64,000 bases of DNA, from positions 1 through 64,000 of the forward strand of contig CAYVQC010000016.1 of assembly GCA_964453995.1 (NCBI GenBank). The letters are read 5' to 3'. Positions within the stretch are counted from its first letter, which is position 1, and each line of letters starts with the position of its first letter. The notes beneath the pieces are model-generated. The model ran no database searches and had not been told where the DNA came from. It was given only the letters and a program-made list of their open reading frames with translations. This stretch comes from SKVR01 sp964453995. Its GTDB lineage: Bacteria > Bacteroidota > Bacteroidia > Bacteroidales > UBA7960. Below are positions 45,916-55,059 of this stretch, in pieces. Both the position numbers and the translations under genes were made by a program.

Positions 45916-47355
45916 ATGCATCTATTAGATATAATAATCTTTACTTTGTACATGCTTGTTGTGGTAGGAATCGGATTCTGGTTCCTGTTAAAAAACAAAG
46001 GAGTGGATGATTATTATGTGGGGGGAAGAAAAATCGGAAGCTGGCATATTGGTTTATCGGTTGTGGCAACCGATGTAGGTGGAGGATTTTCCATTGGCCT
46101 GGGGGGATTAGGCTTTATTATGGGGCTGTCGGGGTCATGGATGTTGTTTACAGGACTGGTGGGAGCATGGCTTAGTGCAGTAGTTCTCATTCCAAGGGTA
46201 AAAGCCATCGAGAAAGTCCGTAAGTTTTATACCTTTCCGCAATTGCTTGGCTATTTCTATAATCCCAGGGTTGCATTACTCGCAGGTATAATTTCAGGTA
46301 TTGGCTACCTGGGCTTTACCAGCAGCCAGATCCTGGCAGGGGCTAAGTTGGCTTCTGCCACTTTCGTAGGGTTGAATATGCAAACTGCCCTGGTGGTGAT
46401 GGGTGCGATTGTAATTGTATACACTGCCATGGGCGGAATAAAAGCCGTAATATATACCGATACTATCCAGTGGATCATTTTGATGACCGGGATGATATTT
46501 ATCGGGATTCCTGTTTCTTATTTCAGCATTGGAGGTATTACTGCGATCCGTGAAGTATTACCACCTGAATTTTTCAGTTTATCTAACATTACCTGGCAAC
46601 AAATAGTATATTGGGTAGTAACTATCATTCCCATTTGGTTTGTGGGTATGACCCTGTACCAGCGTATTTATGCTTCGCGCAATAAGCAACAGGCGCAGAA
46701 AGCATGGATTATTGCAGGTTTTTTTGAATATCCGGTGATGGCCTTTATGGGTGTTACCCTGGGATTGTTTGCCAGGGTGGCATTTGAGCAGGGCATGTTC
46801 ACGGATCTTGGGGTTGATCCTTCTCAAATGCTTGATGAAGAAAAAGGATTACCCATGTTGCTAAGAACAGTTTTGCCTGTAGGCCTCATGGGCCTAATGA
46901 TGGCATCATACTTTTCGGCCATTATGTCAACAGCCGATAGTTGCCTGATGGCTTCTTCTGGCAATTTTCTCACCGATATTTTCGGGCGTTGGTTTAAAGA
47001 ACCCATAAGTAACAGGCGTTTTTTGCTCATCTCCCAGGCCTTTACCGTGGTTTTGGGAGTGATAGCTCTTTTGCTCGCCTCGGCCATGCCCAATGTGCTT
47101 GAGCTTATGCTTTACTCGTATGCCTTTATGGTATCCGGCCTTTTTGTGCCGGTTATGGGTGGAATTTTATTGAAAAGAGCAAGTTCCCAGGCTGCGTTTT
47201 GGGCTATGCTGCTGGGTGGCGGAATTACCATCAGCCTGATTGTTCTGCAAATGGAGCTGCCTTTTGGCCTGGATGCCAATATTTTCGGAATATCGGCTTC
47301 GCTTATTACATTTGTTTTGTTTAACAAAATTTACTCCCGGCCCATCCAGGCGTAA
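45916..47355 (+). CDS. Sodium:solute symporter family (SSS) transporter
   Basis: 479 residues with about 12-13 membrane segments. SSS motifs are visible: GVDDYYVGGRKIGSWHIGLSVVATDVGGG, YTAMGGIKAVIYTDTIQW and MMASYFSAIMSTADSCLMASSGNFLTDIF, where the Ser/Thr-rich part lines the Na2 site. It imports a solute with Na+. GNAT and racemase genes follow, which hints at an amino acid or related compound. Substrate is not shown by sequence. Confidence 0.92.
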   Translation: MHLLDIIIFTLYMLVVVGIGFWFLLKNKGVDDYYVGGRKIGSWHIGLSVVATDVGGGFSIGLGGLGFIMGLSGSWMLFTGLVGAWLSAVVLIPRVKAIEKVRKFYTFPQLLGYFYNPRVALLAGIISGIGYLGFTSSQILAGAKLASATFVGLNMQTALVVMGAIVIVYTAMGGIKAVIYTDTIQWIILMTGMIFIGIPVSYFSIGGITAIREVLPPEFFSLSNITWQQIVYWVVTIIPIWFVGMTLYQRIYASRNKQQAQKAWIIAGFFEYPVMAFMGVTLGLFARVAFEQGMFTDLGVDPSQMLDEEKGLPMLLRTVLPVGLMGLMMASYFSAIMSTADSCLMASSGNFLTDIFGRWFKEPISNRRFLLISQAFTVVLGVIALLLASAMPNVLELMLYSYAFMVSGLFVPVMGGILLKRASSQAAFWAMLLGGGITISLIVLQMELPFGLDANIFGISASLITFVLFNKIYSRPIQA

Positions 47356-47421
47356 TCCATTCTGCAAAATCAAAAAAAAATAAACCGATTAAATTATTAA
47401 CTCATTTACAAAAAAACTATT

Positions 47422-47859
47422 ATGAATTACTCGTATTACACTCCGAAAGACAACGTTAGTGAAGAAAGGAAAAAGGAGATTGCTGATTTTCTCTATACCC
47501 ACCTCGATCAGTTTGGCGATGAGCACGATGCCATTATGCGTTGTATCAATTTTGCACTTGATGAGGAAACAAAATTTGGTGGATTTATTGTCGTTTCAGA
47601 AGAAAACGACCAGATTACAGGTGCTGTAATTATCAATAAAACGGGTATGGCAGGCTATATTCCTGAAAATATCCTGGTTTATATTGCAGTACATAAAGAC
47701 TATCGTGGCAAAGGCCTTGGGAAAGATTTGATGCTAAAGGCTTTTGATAAAGCAGAAGGAAGCATCAAGTTGCATGTAGAACCTGATAATCCTGCCAGGT
47801 ATCTGTATGAAAAGCTGGGCTTTACCAATAAATATCTTGAAATGCGATTAAACCGTTAA
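47422..47859 (+). CDS. GNAT family N-acetyltransferase
   Basis: 145 residues. The acetyl-CoA pyrophosphate-binding motif A is VHKDYRGKGLGKDLMLKAFDKAE (about 93-115). The C-terminal LHVEPDNPARYLYEKLGF is typical of amino-group acetyltransferases. It lies 66 bp after the symporter and 11 bp before the racemase, so it is likely part of the same transcript. It could acetylate the imported or racemised amino acid. Confidence 0.9.
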   Translation: MNYSYYTPKDNVSEERKKEIADFLYTHLDQFGDEHDAIMRCINFALDEETKFGGFIVVSEENDQITGAVIINKTGMAGYIPENILVYIAVHKDYRGKGLGKDLMLKAFDKAEGSIKLHVEPDNPARYLYEKLGFTNKYLEMRLNR

Positions 47860-47870
47860 TTTCAGAAAAA

Positions 47871-48944
47871 ATGGCAGAAATAACCATTAGCAGCAAAAAG
47901 CTAAGGCATAATTTTGAATTCCTCCGAAAGTTTTTTGCACAAAACAATATCGAGTGGGGAATTGTAAGTAAACTGCTTTGCGGCAACGAGATTTTTTTAA
48001 AAGAGATTATTAATATGGGTGCACAGGAACTGATGGACTCGCGCATAAGTAATCTTAAGAAAATCAAAAAGATAAACCCGGCCACCAATACAGTTTATAT
48101 TAAGCCCCCTCCCCGCAAAAGTCTGCAATCCGTCATACGATATGCCGATGTAAGTTTCAACTCTGACCTGGAAACCCTACGACTTATTTCCAAAGAGGCA
48201 GGAAGGCAAGGCAAGGTGCACCGGGTAATAATTATGATCGAAATGGGTGATCTGCGTGAAGGTGTGCTGGGCGAAAACCTGGTGGGCTTTTACGAGAAAG
48301 TTTTTGAGTTGCCCAACATTGAGGTTATCGGGTTTGGCAGTAATTTCAACTGCTTGTATGGTGTAATGCCTTCTCATGATAAAATGGTACAGCTAAGCCT
48401 CTATAAGCAAATCATTGAGCTCAAGTTTAACCGTAAGATTAAATGGATATCAGGAGGCTCTTCAGTAGCTATCCCTATGATCCAGAAGAAGCAGCTACCC
48501 AAAGGAATCAATCATTTCAGGGTAGGGGAAACCCTCTTCTTTGGCAATAACCTGGTAACAGGAAAAACCATCAAAGGCATGAAAGATGATGTGATTACCT
48601 TGTATGCCGAGATCATAGAGCTACTTGAAAAACCTATTGTTCCTGAAGGTGAACTGGCAGAGAATCCTTCGGGCGACATGTTTGAGATCAATCCTGAAGA
48701 TTATGGTAAAACCTCATGGCGTGCATTGATCGATATCGGATTGCTCGATATCTCTCCTGACTTTCTTATCCCTACCGATAAAAGCCTTGAAATTGCAGGA
48801 GCCAGCTCGGATATTGTTGTGCTGGACCTTGGCAAAAACCCAAAAAATTACAGAGTAGGCGATTATGTGAAGTTTAGGCTTAAATACATGGGTGCTTTGG
48901 GGCTGTTCAATTCAGAATACATAACCAAAAGGCTTGTAGACTGA
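47871..48944 (+). CDS. PLP-dependent alanine/ornithine racemase family enzyme
   Basis: 357 residues of fold type III. K34 in GIVSKLLCGN is the likely PLP lysine. FGSNFNCLYG and the late RVGETLFFGNNL block match the ornithine-racemase group rather than classical alanine racemase. A YggS-type PLP-binding protein is less likely, given the longer C-terminal domain. It would interconvert L- and D-forms of a basic amino acid. Cotranscription with GNAT and symporter is probable. Confidence 0.85.
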   Translation: MAEITISSKKLRHNFEFLRKFFAQNNIEWGIVSKLLCGNEIFLKEIINMGAQELMDSRISNLKKIKKINPATNTVYIKPPPRKSLQSVIRYADVSFNSDLETLRLISKEAGRQGKVHRVIIMIEMGDLREGVLGENLVGFYEKVFELPNIEVIGFGSNFNCLYGVMPSHDKMVQLSLYKQIIELKFNRKIKWISGGSSVAIPMIQKKQLPKGINHFRVGETLFFGNNLVTGKTIKGMKDDVITLYAEIIELLEKPIVPEGELAENPSGDMFEINPEDYGKTSWRALIDIGLLDISPDFLIPTDKSLEIAGASSDIVVLDLGKNPKNYRVGDYVKFRLKYMGALGLFNSEYITKRLVD

Positions 48945-49033
48945 TTGGAGGCCAGACAACGGATTCTTTTCAAATCTGATGTCAGACAAATCCGGTGCGT
49001 TGACCCAATGGTTCCGCGGCAAGTCCAAGAAAA

Positions 49034-49083
49034 AACCGCAGATGATATGAAGTATCTTCATTACAATCTGCGGTTCTTTGTTT
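49034..49083. terminator. Rho-independent terminator between racemase and DUF4293 genes
   Basis: AACCGCAGAT (49034-49043) and ATCTGCGGTT (49066-49075) pair perfectly over 10 bp around a 22-nt loop, with T-rich sequence after and A-rich sequence before. It can serve both converging genes. Confidence 0.75.
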
Positions 49084-49113
49084 TATAGTGAACCTGCCCT
49101 TACAGAAGGGAGT

Positions 49114-49581
49114 TTACCTCAGGCGGTCAGCAGATCTTACAAGGTTTTCATCGCGGCGTATTGCCCTGTTGGCCAGCAACAGCAGCAACATTGACAAAAG
49201 AGGTAATACTACCGCCACACCGTATGAAAACTCACCCCTGAGGTTTTCCTTCAAAGCATCCAGGTAAAAAAATGTGCTTACAACAAGGATCAAATGAATA
49301 AAAATATTAATCTTGCCCAGCTTGATCTGCAAAAGCCTTTTTTTGTAAATATATATTGTGTAAGAGCTTAAGATCATAATCACGAAGGGAAGAATTATTG
49401 ATACTATTCCCAGGAAGTGATTAAATTCGATCTTTTCACCACTTTCCGCCGAGATAATATTCCATATTCTTACTTCATAGATCATTGTACCGGTATCAAT
49501 GGTTCCCTTGGGGAAAATTAAAAATAAAAACGTGAACAAAAATACGAGGGAGAGATAGATTGTCTGGATTCTTTGGATCAT
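49114..49581 (-). CDS. DUF4293 family membrane protein
   Basis: 155 residues, four membrane segments and a conserved end LANRAIRRDENLVRSADRLR. The start MIQRIQTIYL is typical. It is found beside rho in many Bacteroidota, as here, where the two are divergent. Function unknown. Confidence 0.9.
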   Translation of the reverse strand: MIQRIQTIYLSLVFLFTFLFLIFPKGTIDTGTMIYEVRIWNIISAESGEKIEFNHFLGIVSIILPFVIMILSSYTIYIYKKRLLQIKLGKINIFIHLILVVSTFFYLDALKENLRGEFSYGVAVVLPLLSMLLLLLANRAIRRDENLVRSADRLR

Positions 49582-49621
49582 GGTAAGAAAGTTAAACGGT
49601 GCGTAATTTTATTTATTGGTG

Positions 49622-49629
49622 CAAAATTA
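49622..49629 (-). promoter_or_regulatory. Possible -7 promoter element for DUF4293 gene
   Basis: On the minus strand TAATTTTG matches TAnnTTTG, about 41 bp upstream of the ATG. CAAA (49644-49647) lies 14 bp away, shorter than the usual spacing. Confidence 0.3.
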
Positions 49630-49719
49630 GAACTTTTAAAAGACAAAAGGACTCTGTTTGATCACCATTGCCAAAAATTCCCAAAAGTTGAAAATATTCT
49701 CAGCCATACAAATATATTT

Positions 49720-49749
49720 TTTGCGTTTCACTTTAAATACTTATATTTG
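49720..49749 (+). promoter_or_regulatory. Bacteroidota promoter for rho
   Basis: TTTG (49720-49723), 18-bp spacer, TATATTTG (49742-49749) then C. Good match to consensus. Confidence 0.65.
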
Positions 49750-49951
49750 CAGCGTTATTCCTCATTGTTTTTTTCTTTGATTTTTCAACAACTATTTACC
49801 AACAACCATCAGTTCTCCTGAAAATTTCAGAATCGCATCCTGCGGTTTCAGGGAAAATTTTTAAAATTGATGAATAAACAATGATTCCAATCACCCCATA
49901 ACAATTGTTCTGTTATTAACATCCAAAATTTTAATTTTAACCACATAGTTC

Positions 49952-51994
49952 ATGTACGAAATTGAAGAACTCAGGAGTAAGCTTCTTACCGAGTTAAAAG
50001 ACATTGCCAGAGGATTTGGTGTAAGGAAGGTTGACTCTTTCAAGAAAGAGGAGATCATTTATAAGATCCTTGATGCACAGGCTATGAATCCCCCGGCAGA
50101 GGTATTGAAAAGCGAAAAGAAAGCAGGGCGTCCACGCAAGAGAAAGGCTATCAAATCATCCGGCGACAATAAAAAGCCTCTTGCTTCCAGTTCTGGCAAC
50201 GAGCAATCTCAATCCAAACCATCGGAAGATAAGGCTTTGAAGGAAAATAAAATAGAGGCCAAAAATCCACAAAAAGCTCCTGACAGATGGAAAAACGTTT
50301 CTGAGAGTCAAAATGAAAAAGCAGATTCAAAAACTTCTGCAGATGAGGATATCTTTAAAAGAGCCGATTTAATTTTCAGCCATCCTGCCATCAAGTCAGA
50401 TGACTCCTTTTTCTCCCGCAACAAACGGGAAGAGAACCAGTCAGGTGAGCAGTCCAGGTCAGCCTCTGACACTGGGGGTAATACTTTCGAGAAATATTTC
50501 AAGCCTTCCGTGAGCGATCAAAAGCAACCCCAGCCAACAGAAGAGAAAAAACCTGAGCAGAAATCACAACCCGCTTCACCTAAAAAAGACACCCCGGAAC
50601 ATGAACACCGGGCATCGCAGGGTCGTGAACAACAGAAGCAACAACAGCAACCCCAGCAGCAGCCCCAGCAGCAACAGCAGCAACAGCAGCAGCCCCAGCA
50701 ACAAGCCCAGCAGCAACAACAGCAGCCCCAGCAACAAGCCCACCAGCAACAACAGCAGCAGCAACAGCAAAACAAAGGGCAACAGCATCGAAAAGACAAT
50801 CAGCAGAATACACGGCAGGACGGTAACCAGAATGTTCGCCAGGCAGAGAAAAAAGAAAAAGAACCTGTGTATGAATTTGATGGAATCATTACTTCCGAAG
50901 GGGTTCTTGAGATCATGTCTGACGGTTATGGCTTTCTAAGGTCTTCAGATTATAACTACCTTAACTCTCCTGATGATATTTACGTTTCCCAGAGCCAGAT
51001 AAAACTCTTCGGGCTTAAGACGGGCGACACTGTATCAGGGGGAATCAGGCCTCCTAAAGAAAATGAGAAGTATTTCCCGTTGATCAAAGTAGAAAAAATC
51101 AATGGACGTGAACCGGCAGAAGTGCGCGATCGTGTTCCATTCGATTTTCTTACACCGTTGTTTCCCCAGGAGAAATTTTCTCTTACGGGGCATTCCCAAT
51201 CCAATGTATCAACACGGGTGATCGATATGTTTGCCCCTATTGGAAAAGGGCAACGTGGGCTTATTGTAGCACAACCCAAAACCGGTAAAACTATTCTTCT
51301 GCAAGATATTGCCAACGCCATTGCCGCCAATCATCCCGAAGTTTTCCTCATTGTTTTGCTTATTGATGAAAGGCCGGAAGAGGTTACCGAAATGGCAAGA
51401 AATGTTAAAGCAGAGGTGATTTCGTCCACTTTTGATGAACCTGCTGAAAGGCACGTAAAGGTAGCCGGTATCGTGCTGGAGAAAGCAAAGAGAATGGTAG
51501 AGTGTGGTCATGATGTTGTGATTTTGCTCGATTCTATAACACGTCTGGCAAGAGCCTTCAATACCGTGGCCCCGGCTTCGGGAAAGGTGCTCTCCGGCGG
51601 GGTAGATGCCAATGCACTGCATAAACCCAAGCGATTTTTTGGTGCAGCAAGAAACATTGAAAATGGTGGTTCTCTTTCTATTATTGCTACTGCCTTGATT
51701 GATACCGGATCAAAAATGGATGAAGTGATTTTTGAGGAATTTAAAGGTACAGGTAATATGGAATTGCAGCTCGACAGGCGTCTTTCCAACAAGAGAATAT
51801 TCCCATCCATTGATATTATTGCTTCAGGCACCCGCCGTGAAGATTTACTTATGGATAAAGATCTTATGAATAGGGTATGGGTATTGCGCAAGTTTATTGC
51901 CGATATGACACCCATTGAAGCCATGGAGTTTTTGATGGACAAAATGAGATTTACAAAATCAAATGAAGAGTTCCTTTTATCGATGAGTGGCTAA
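49952..51994 (+). CDS. rho: Transcription termination factor Rho with Q/P-rich insert
   Basis: 680 residues, far longer than E. coli Rho (419). An N-terminal Rho-N SAP-like domain (about 1-48) is followed by a disordered, charged segment and a Gln/Pro-rich run (about 225-275). The RNA-binding OB domain (EFDGIITSEGVLEIMSDGYGFLRS) begins at about 303. Walker A is QPKTGKTIL (about 433) and the hexamer core continues to the end. Rho unwinds RNA-DNA hybrids to stop transcription. An insert at this place is reported to cause phase separation of Rho in Bacteroides thetaiotaomicron; the glutamine run here is striking. Confidence 0.96.
   Translation: MYEIEELRSKLLTELKDIARGFGVRKVDSFKKEEIIYKILDAQAMNPPAEVLKSEKKAGRPRKRKAIKSSGDNKKPLASSSGNEQSQSKPSEDKALKENKIEAKNPQKAPDRWKNVSESQNEKADSKTSADEDIFKRADLIFSHPAIKSDDSFFSRNKREENQSGEQSRSASDTGGNTFEKYFKPSVSDQKQPQPTEEKKPEQKSQPASPKKDTPEHEHRASQGREQQKQQQQPQQQPQQQQQQQQQPQQQAQQQQQQPQQQAHQQQQQQQQQNKGQQHRKDNQQNTRQDGNQNVRQAEKKEKEPVYEFDGIITSEGVLEIMSDGYGFLRSSDYNYLNSPDDIYVSQSQIKLFGLKTGDTVSGGIRPPKENEKYFPLIKVEKINGREPAEVRDRVPFDFLTPLFPQEKFSLTGHSQSNVSTRVIDMFAPIGKGQRGLIVAQPKTGKTILLQDIANAIAANHPEVFLIVLLIDERPEEVTEMARNVKAEVISSTFDEPAERHVKVAGIVLEKAKRMVECGHDVVILLDSITRLARAFNTVAPASGKVLSGGVDANALHKPKRFFGAARNIENGGSLSIIATALIDTGSKMDEVIFEEFKGTGNMELQLDRRLSNKRIFPSIDIIASGTRREDLLMDKDLMNRVWVLRKFIADMTPIEAMEFLMDKMRFTKSNEEFLLSMSG
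50635..50772 (+). repeat. CAG/CAA microsatellite-like tract in rho
   Basis: About 138 bp made largely of CAG, CAA and CCC codons, coding for Gln and Pro (QQQ.QPQQQ pattern). It also creates Cys-rich, Leu-rich and Ala-rich open frames on the opposite strand, which are not genes. Slippage could change the length in frame. Confidence 0.85.
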
Positions 51995-52048
51995 AGGATA
52001 CAGGTTCAGAAAACGAAAATCCTGAAGCATTCAGGAACTCAGAATTGC

Positions 52049-52085
52049 AAAGGGTGCCCCACAAGGGCACCCTTTATAATTTTTT
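52049..52085. terminator. Bidirectional terminator between rho and copA-like gene
   Basis: AAAGGGTGCCC (52049-52059) and GGGCACCCTTT (52065-52075) pair perfectly around a 5-nt loop, followed by ATAATTTTTT. It serves rho and the convergent ATPase gene. Confidence 0.85.
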
Positions 52086-52107
52086 AATGATACAATACTT
52101 CGCTTTT

Positions 52108-54249
52108 TTATAACCGTAATTTTCGTTTTTTGAGTCGTAGTGAATTCAGCACCACTACAACATCTGACAATCCCATGGCTGCGGCAGCAACTATAGGGCT
52201 CAGTACTCCTGCAATAGCAAGAGGAATAGCCATTACATTGTAGAAAAAAGCCCAGAAAAGATTTTGCTTTATGGTGCTAAGGGTAATTATGGAAGTGGCA
52301 AATGCTTTAGACAATAGTTCCAGGTCGCCTTTGAGCAAAACTACATCAGCCGATTTTACAGCCACCTGGGTTCCGTCGCTCATGGCAATACCAACCCATG
52401 CGCGCGCCAAAGCGGGCGCATCATTGATGCCGTCGCCAATCATGGCAATCTTATGGGTTTCGGAAAGCTCCTCTATGATCTGCAACTTTTCATCAGGTCT
52501 TTTCTCTGCATAAATCTCTTCTATACCCAATTCGCGGGCTATTTTGCTCACCTTCTTTTCACGGTCACCACTGAGGATAACAGGGATAATGCCACGGTTT
52601 TTAAGAAAATCAACCGCTTTTTTTGCACCCGGTTTTATTTCATCTTCAATGTCTACCCAGCCAATAATTTTGTCATTCCTGGTAACATAGATACTGTGGG
52701 TATTGTCACTGGTGAGCGCCCTTACTGAATTGTATGAACCGGCAGTATAAACATTGCCTTCCTTATCCCAGGCTTTAAGACCAATACCTTTTTCTTCTTC
52801 CACTTTATCAAACAGGATAGGTTCCGCACCTTTGAATTCTTTGACTACCGACTTTGCTATGGGGTGGGAGGAGTGCTTTTCAATGCTGTAAAGTACGGTT
52901 ACCAGGCTTTGTTGTGATATACCTCCTGTAGCCTGCAGGTCATTTACCCTGAAACGCCCGGTGGTAAGGGTTCCGGTCTTATCGAAAATTACTTTTTCTA
53001 CCTTTGGAATTTTGTCGAATATGCTTCCCCCTTTGATGAGTATACCATTTTTGGCGGTACGACCCAGACCTACCACTACCGCCGTCGGTATAGCCAGCCC
53101 AAGAGCACAGGGGCATGCAATTACCAGCACAGCGATACCGCGCATGAGCGCATCACGAAATTCCAGGTCTGTACCAAAATACCACCCCAGCCAGGTAAGC
53201 AGTGCAATACCTACTACCAGGGGCACAAAAACTGCACTGATGCGGTCGGCAAGATTTTGCAGGCCTGGTTTATCTTTCTGGGCACTGCGCACCATCTCAA
53301 TGATTTGTGACAATACGGTGTCTTTTCCGGTGGCAGTGGTTTTGATTTTAATGGTACCACTTTCCAGGATTGTACCTCCTATTACCTTGTCACCTTTTGT
53401 GCGGTCTACCGGTTGGCTTTCGCCCGAAACCATCGATTCGTCAATACTTCCGTAGCCCCAGTATATTTCCCCATCTACAGGAATCTGATCCCCGGTATTT
53501 ACCAGAACATAATCCCCGATATTTACCAGCCTGGAGTCCACCTCCTCTATATACTCCTGTCCTTCATTCATTTCCTGGGAGATCCGCTTGGCAGTAGTTT
53601 TTTGCAGTTTTGTTAACTCATCAATGGCAGAGGTTGTTTTTTTTACTGAGCGGTGTTCAAGCATGTTGCCCAACAAAACAATACTGATAATGCTGGCCGA
53701 TGTTTCATAAAAGAGATAATCGGGCCCAAGGCCGTAAATGGTACCTATCAGACTGTAGATGAAAGCTGCGGTGCTTCCCAGGAAGATCAGCACATCCATA
53801 TTGGTAACCCCTGATTTGAGGCTCTTCCAGGCACTGAGGCCAAAGTGGTAAAATCCTACAACAAAAACCGGCAAGGTCAGGGCTAACTGAAACAGGTCGT
53901 TGTGCAGAAATGCAACGGGAATAAACATTGCCGAAATGAGCGGAATGGTAAAGATGGCAGTAAACCAGAACTTTTTCTCAATGGTGCTCATCCCGATGGA
54001 CCTGGGTTTCTGTTCTTCTGTAGTATCTTTCGGTAGGATTACTTTATAACCCAAATCCTCAATGGTTTTAATAGCCTTATCAATCCGGTCCTGGTTGTAG
54101 GTGCCAAAACGTACTTCCTTCAGGGTAAAGTCGGCATCTACTTCTTCGAAACCTTGCTTTTCAAGAGCTTTCTTTACTCCAAGGGAGCAGTTGGTGCAAC
54201 TCATTCCTTCAACTCTGAGTTCGGTAATGTGAAGATTCTTATTTTCCAT
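52108..54249 (-). CDS. copA: Copper-translocating P1B-type ATPase
   Basis: 713 residues. One N-terminal heavy-metal domain has C18-T-N-C21 (GMSCTNC). About eight membrane helices include the transport motif CPCALGLAIP. The phosphorylation site is DKTGTLTTG and the hinge is GDGINDAPAL. The CPC motif fits Cu+ rather than divalent metals. It pumps copper out of the cytoplasm for detoxification or cuproprotein loading. No copper chaperone or regulator lies nearby. Confidence 0.93.
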   Translation of the reverse strand: MENKNLHITELRVEGMSCTNCSLGVKKALEKQGFEEVDADFTLKEVRFGTYNQDRIDKAIKTIEDLGYKVILPKDTTEEQKPRSIGMSTIEKKFWFTAIFTIPLISAMFIPVAFLHNDLFQLALTLPVFVVGFYHFGLSAWKSLKSGVTNMDVLIFLGSTAAFIYSLIGTIYGLGPDYLFYETSASIISIVLLGNMLEHRSVKKTTSAIDELTKLQKTTAKRISQEMNEGQEYIEEVDSRLVNIGDYVLVNTGDQIPVDGEIYWGYGSIDESMVSGESQPVDRTKGDKVIGGTILESGTIKIKTTATGKDTVLSQIIEMVRSAQKDKPGLQNLADRISAVFVPLVVGIALLTWLGWYFGTDLEFRDALMRGIAVLVIACPCALGLAIPTAVVVGLGRTAKNGILIKGGSIFDKIPKVEKVIFDKTGTLTTGRFRVNDLQATGGISQQSLVTVLYSIEKHSSHPIAKSVVKEFKGAEPILFDKVEEEKGIGLKAWDKEGNVYTAGSYNSVRALTSDNTHSIYVTRNDKIIGWVDIEDEIKPGAKKAVDFLKNRGIIPVILSGDREKKVSKIARELGIEEIYAEKRPDEKLQIIEELSETHKIAMIGDGINDAPALARAWVGIAMSDGTQVAVKSADVVLLKGDLELLSKAFATSIITLSTIKQNLFWAFFYNVMAIPLAIAGVLSPIVAAAAMGLSDVVVVLNSLRLKKRKLRL

Positions 54250-54329
54250 ATTTGTGGTCTGTTGTTGTTTAGGGTAATTTGGTAAGTGGCATTTTAACGG
54301 GTGAACTTACCTTTGCTGAAAAAGCTACA

Positions 54330-54343
54330 AGGTAATTTTACCT
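54330..54343. promoter_or_regulatory. Palindrome upstream of copA-like gene
   Basis: AGGTAATTTTACCT is a perfect palindrome of 6-bp arms around TT, 81 bp upstream of the ATG. Another TTACCT half-site lies near 54308. It might be an operator for a metal-responsive regulator. Confidence 0.35.
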
Positions 54344-54414
54344 CAGGAGGGTAATGCCATTAGTGTAAAACACAATCCCTGGAAAAGAGTTTACATATAG
54401 ATGCTAAAAGATGG

Positions 54415-55059
54415 TTACTGCGAAAGCTTTTCAAAATGATAACCTCCTTCTTCAGGGCCCCACATTAATTCGCCTTCTTTGCTCCAGCCGCGATCCCAGC
54501 TGATAAGGCCTTGTGTGCTGATGTAAACATGTGAGCTTACCCAATGGGCACCTCTCCATGAACTTTGGCAGCCACCTTGTTTTGTTGCTCCGGAAAAACT
54601 GCCATCATCGTTTTGGGTAAGATATAATTCGCAACCGGGTCGGTCAATTAACATCTCGGGAGTAAGGGTGGATCGCAAATTCTCATCCCTGCATGCTCCG
54701 GCCCATCGCAATGGCTCCTCCAATTCATAGACCTTACTTATAAAGGTGTGGGGGGTATTGGCGTGGTAAAGCTGGTACACACGTTGCCGATAGGGCTTCT
54801 CCGGGGCACTCCAGAGGGCCTGTTCCACATAAAGCCACATTCCATCATCCTTATGCTGCCATATGGGTTGCATGCACAATTGGATGTGCAGGTAGGATGT
54901 GTCTTGCAATGACTGGGTTTCAGAAGAGAAAAAGCCTGTCATTAGTTTGTGGAGTTGCTCAAGTTCGTTGGTTTGGCTAATGGGTTGGGACTGGCTCGTG
55001 GCAGCTCCTGAAACGGTAAAGATTACAACCGAAATAAGTAACAAAATATTGGTTTGCAT
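54415..55059 (-). CDS. CpcT/CpeT family protein (DUF1001-like), exported
   Basis: 214 residues from the ATG at 55059, which begins a signal peptide (MQTNILLLISVVIFTVSGAATS). An alternative start is at 55083. LHIQLCMQPIWQ, LWLYVEQA (as MWLYVEQA), PYRQRVYQL, GCELYL and STQGLISWDRGW are hallmarks of the CpcT/CpeT family, whose cyanobacterial members attach bilins to phycobiliproteins. This organism shows no sign of phycobilisomes, so the role must differ. It may bind a pigment-like or hydrophobic ligand. Confidence 0.82.
   Translation of the reverse strand: MQTNILLLISVVIFTVSGAATSQSQPISQTNELEQLHKLMTGFFSSETQSLQDTSYLHIQLCMQPIWQHKDDGMWLYVEQALWSAPEKPYRQRVYQLYHANTPHTFISKVYELEEPLRWAGACRDENLRSTLTPEMLIDRPGCELYLTQNDDGSFSGATKQGGCQSSWRGAHWVSSHVYISTQGLISWDRGWSKEGELMWGPEEGGYHFEKLSQ

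Larger units (their letters stand above)
49582..49951. other. DUF4293 / rho divergent intergenic region
   Basis: 370 bp. It includes promoters for both genes and a rho leader of about 195 nt. A long leader fits known Rho autoregulation in other bacteria. No strong hairpin was recognised. Confidence 0.5.

Noticed and set aside
50518..50813. Cys-rich, Leu-rich and Ala-rich minus-strand frames
   Set aside because: They are all products of the CAG/CAA tract of rho read backwards in different frames.
54309..54316. TACCTTTG on the plus strand upstream of copA
   Set aside because: It points away from copA and would run antisense into the CpcT/CpeT gene. No -33 partner is present, so it is probably chance.
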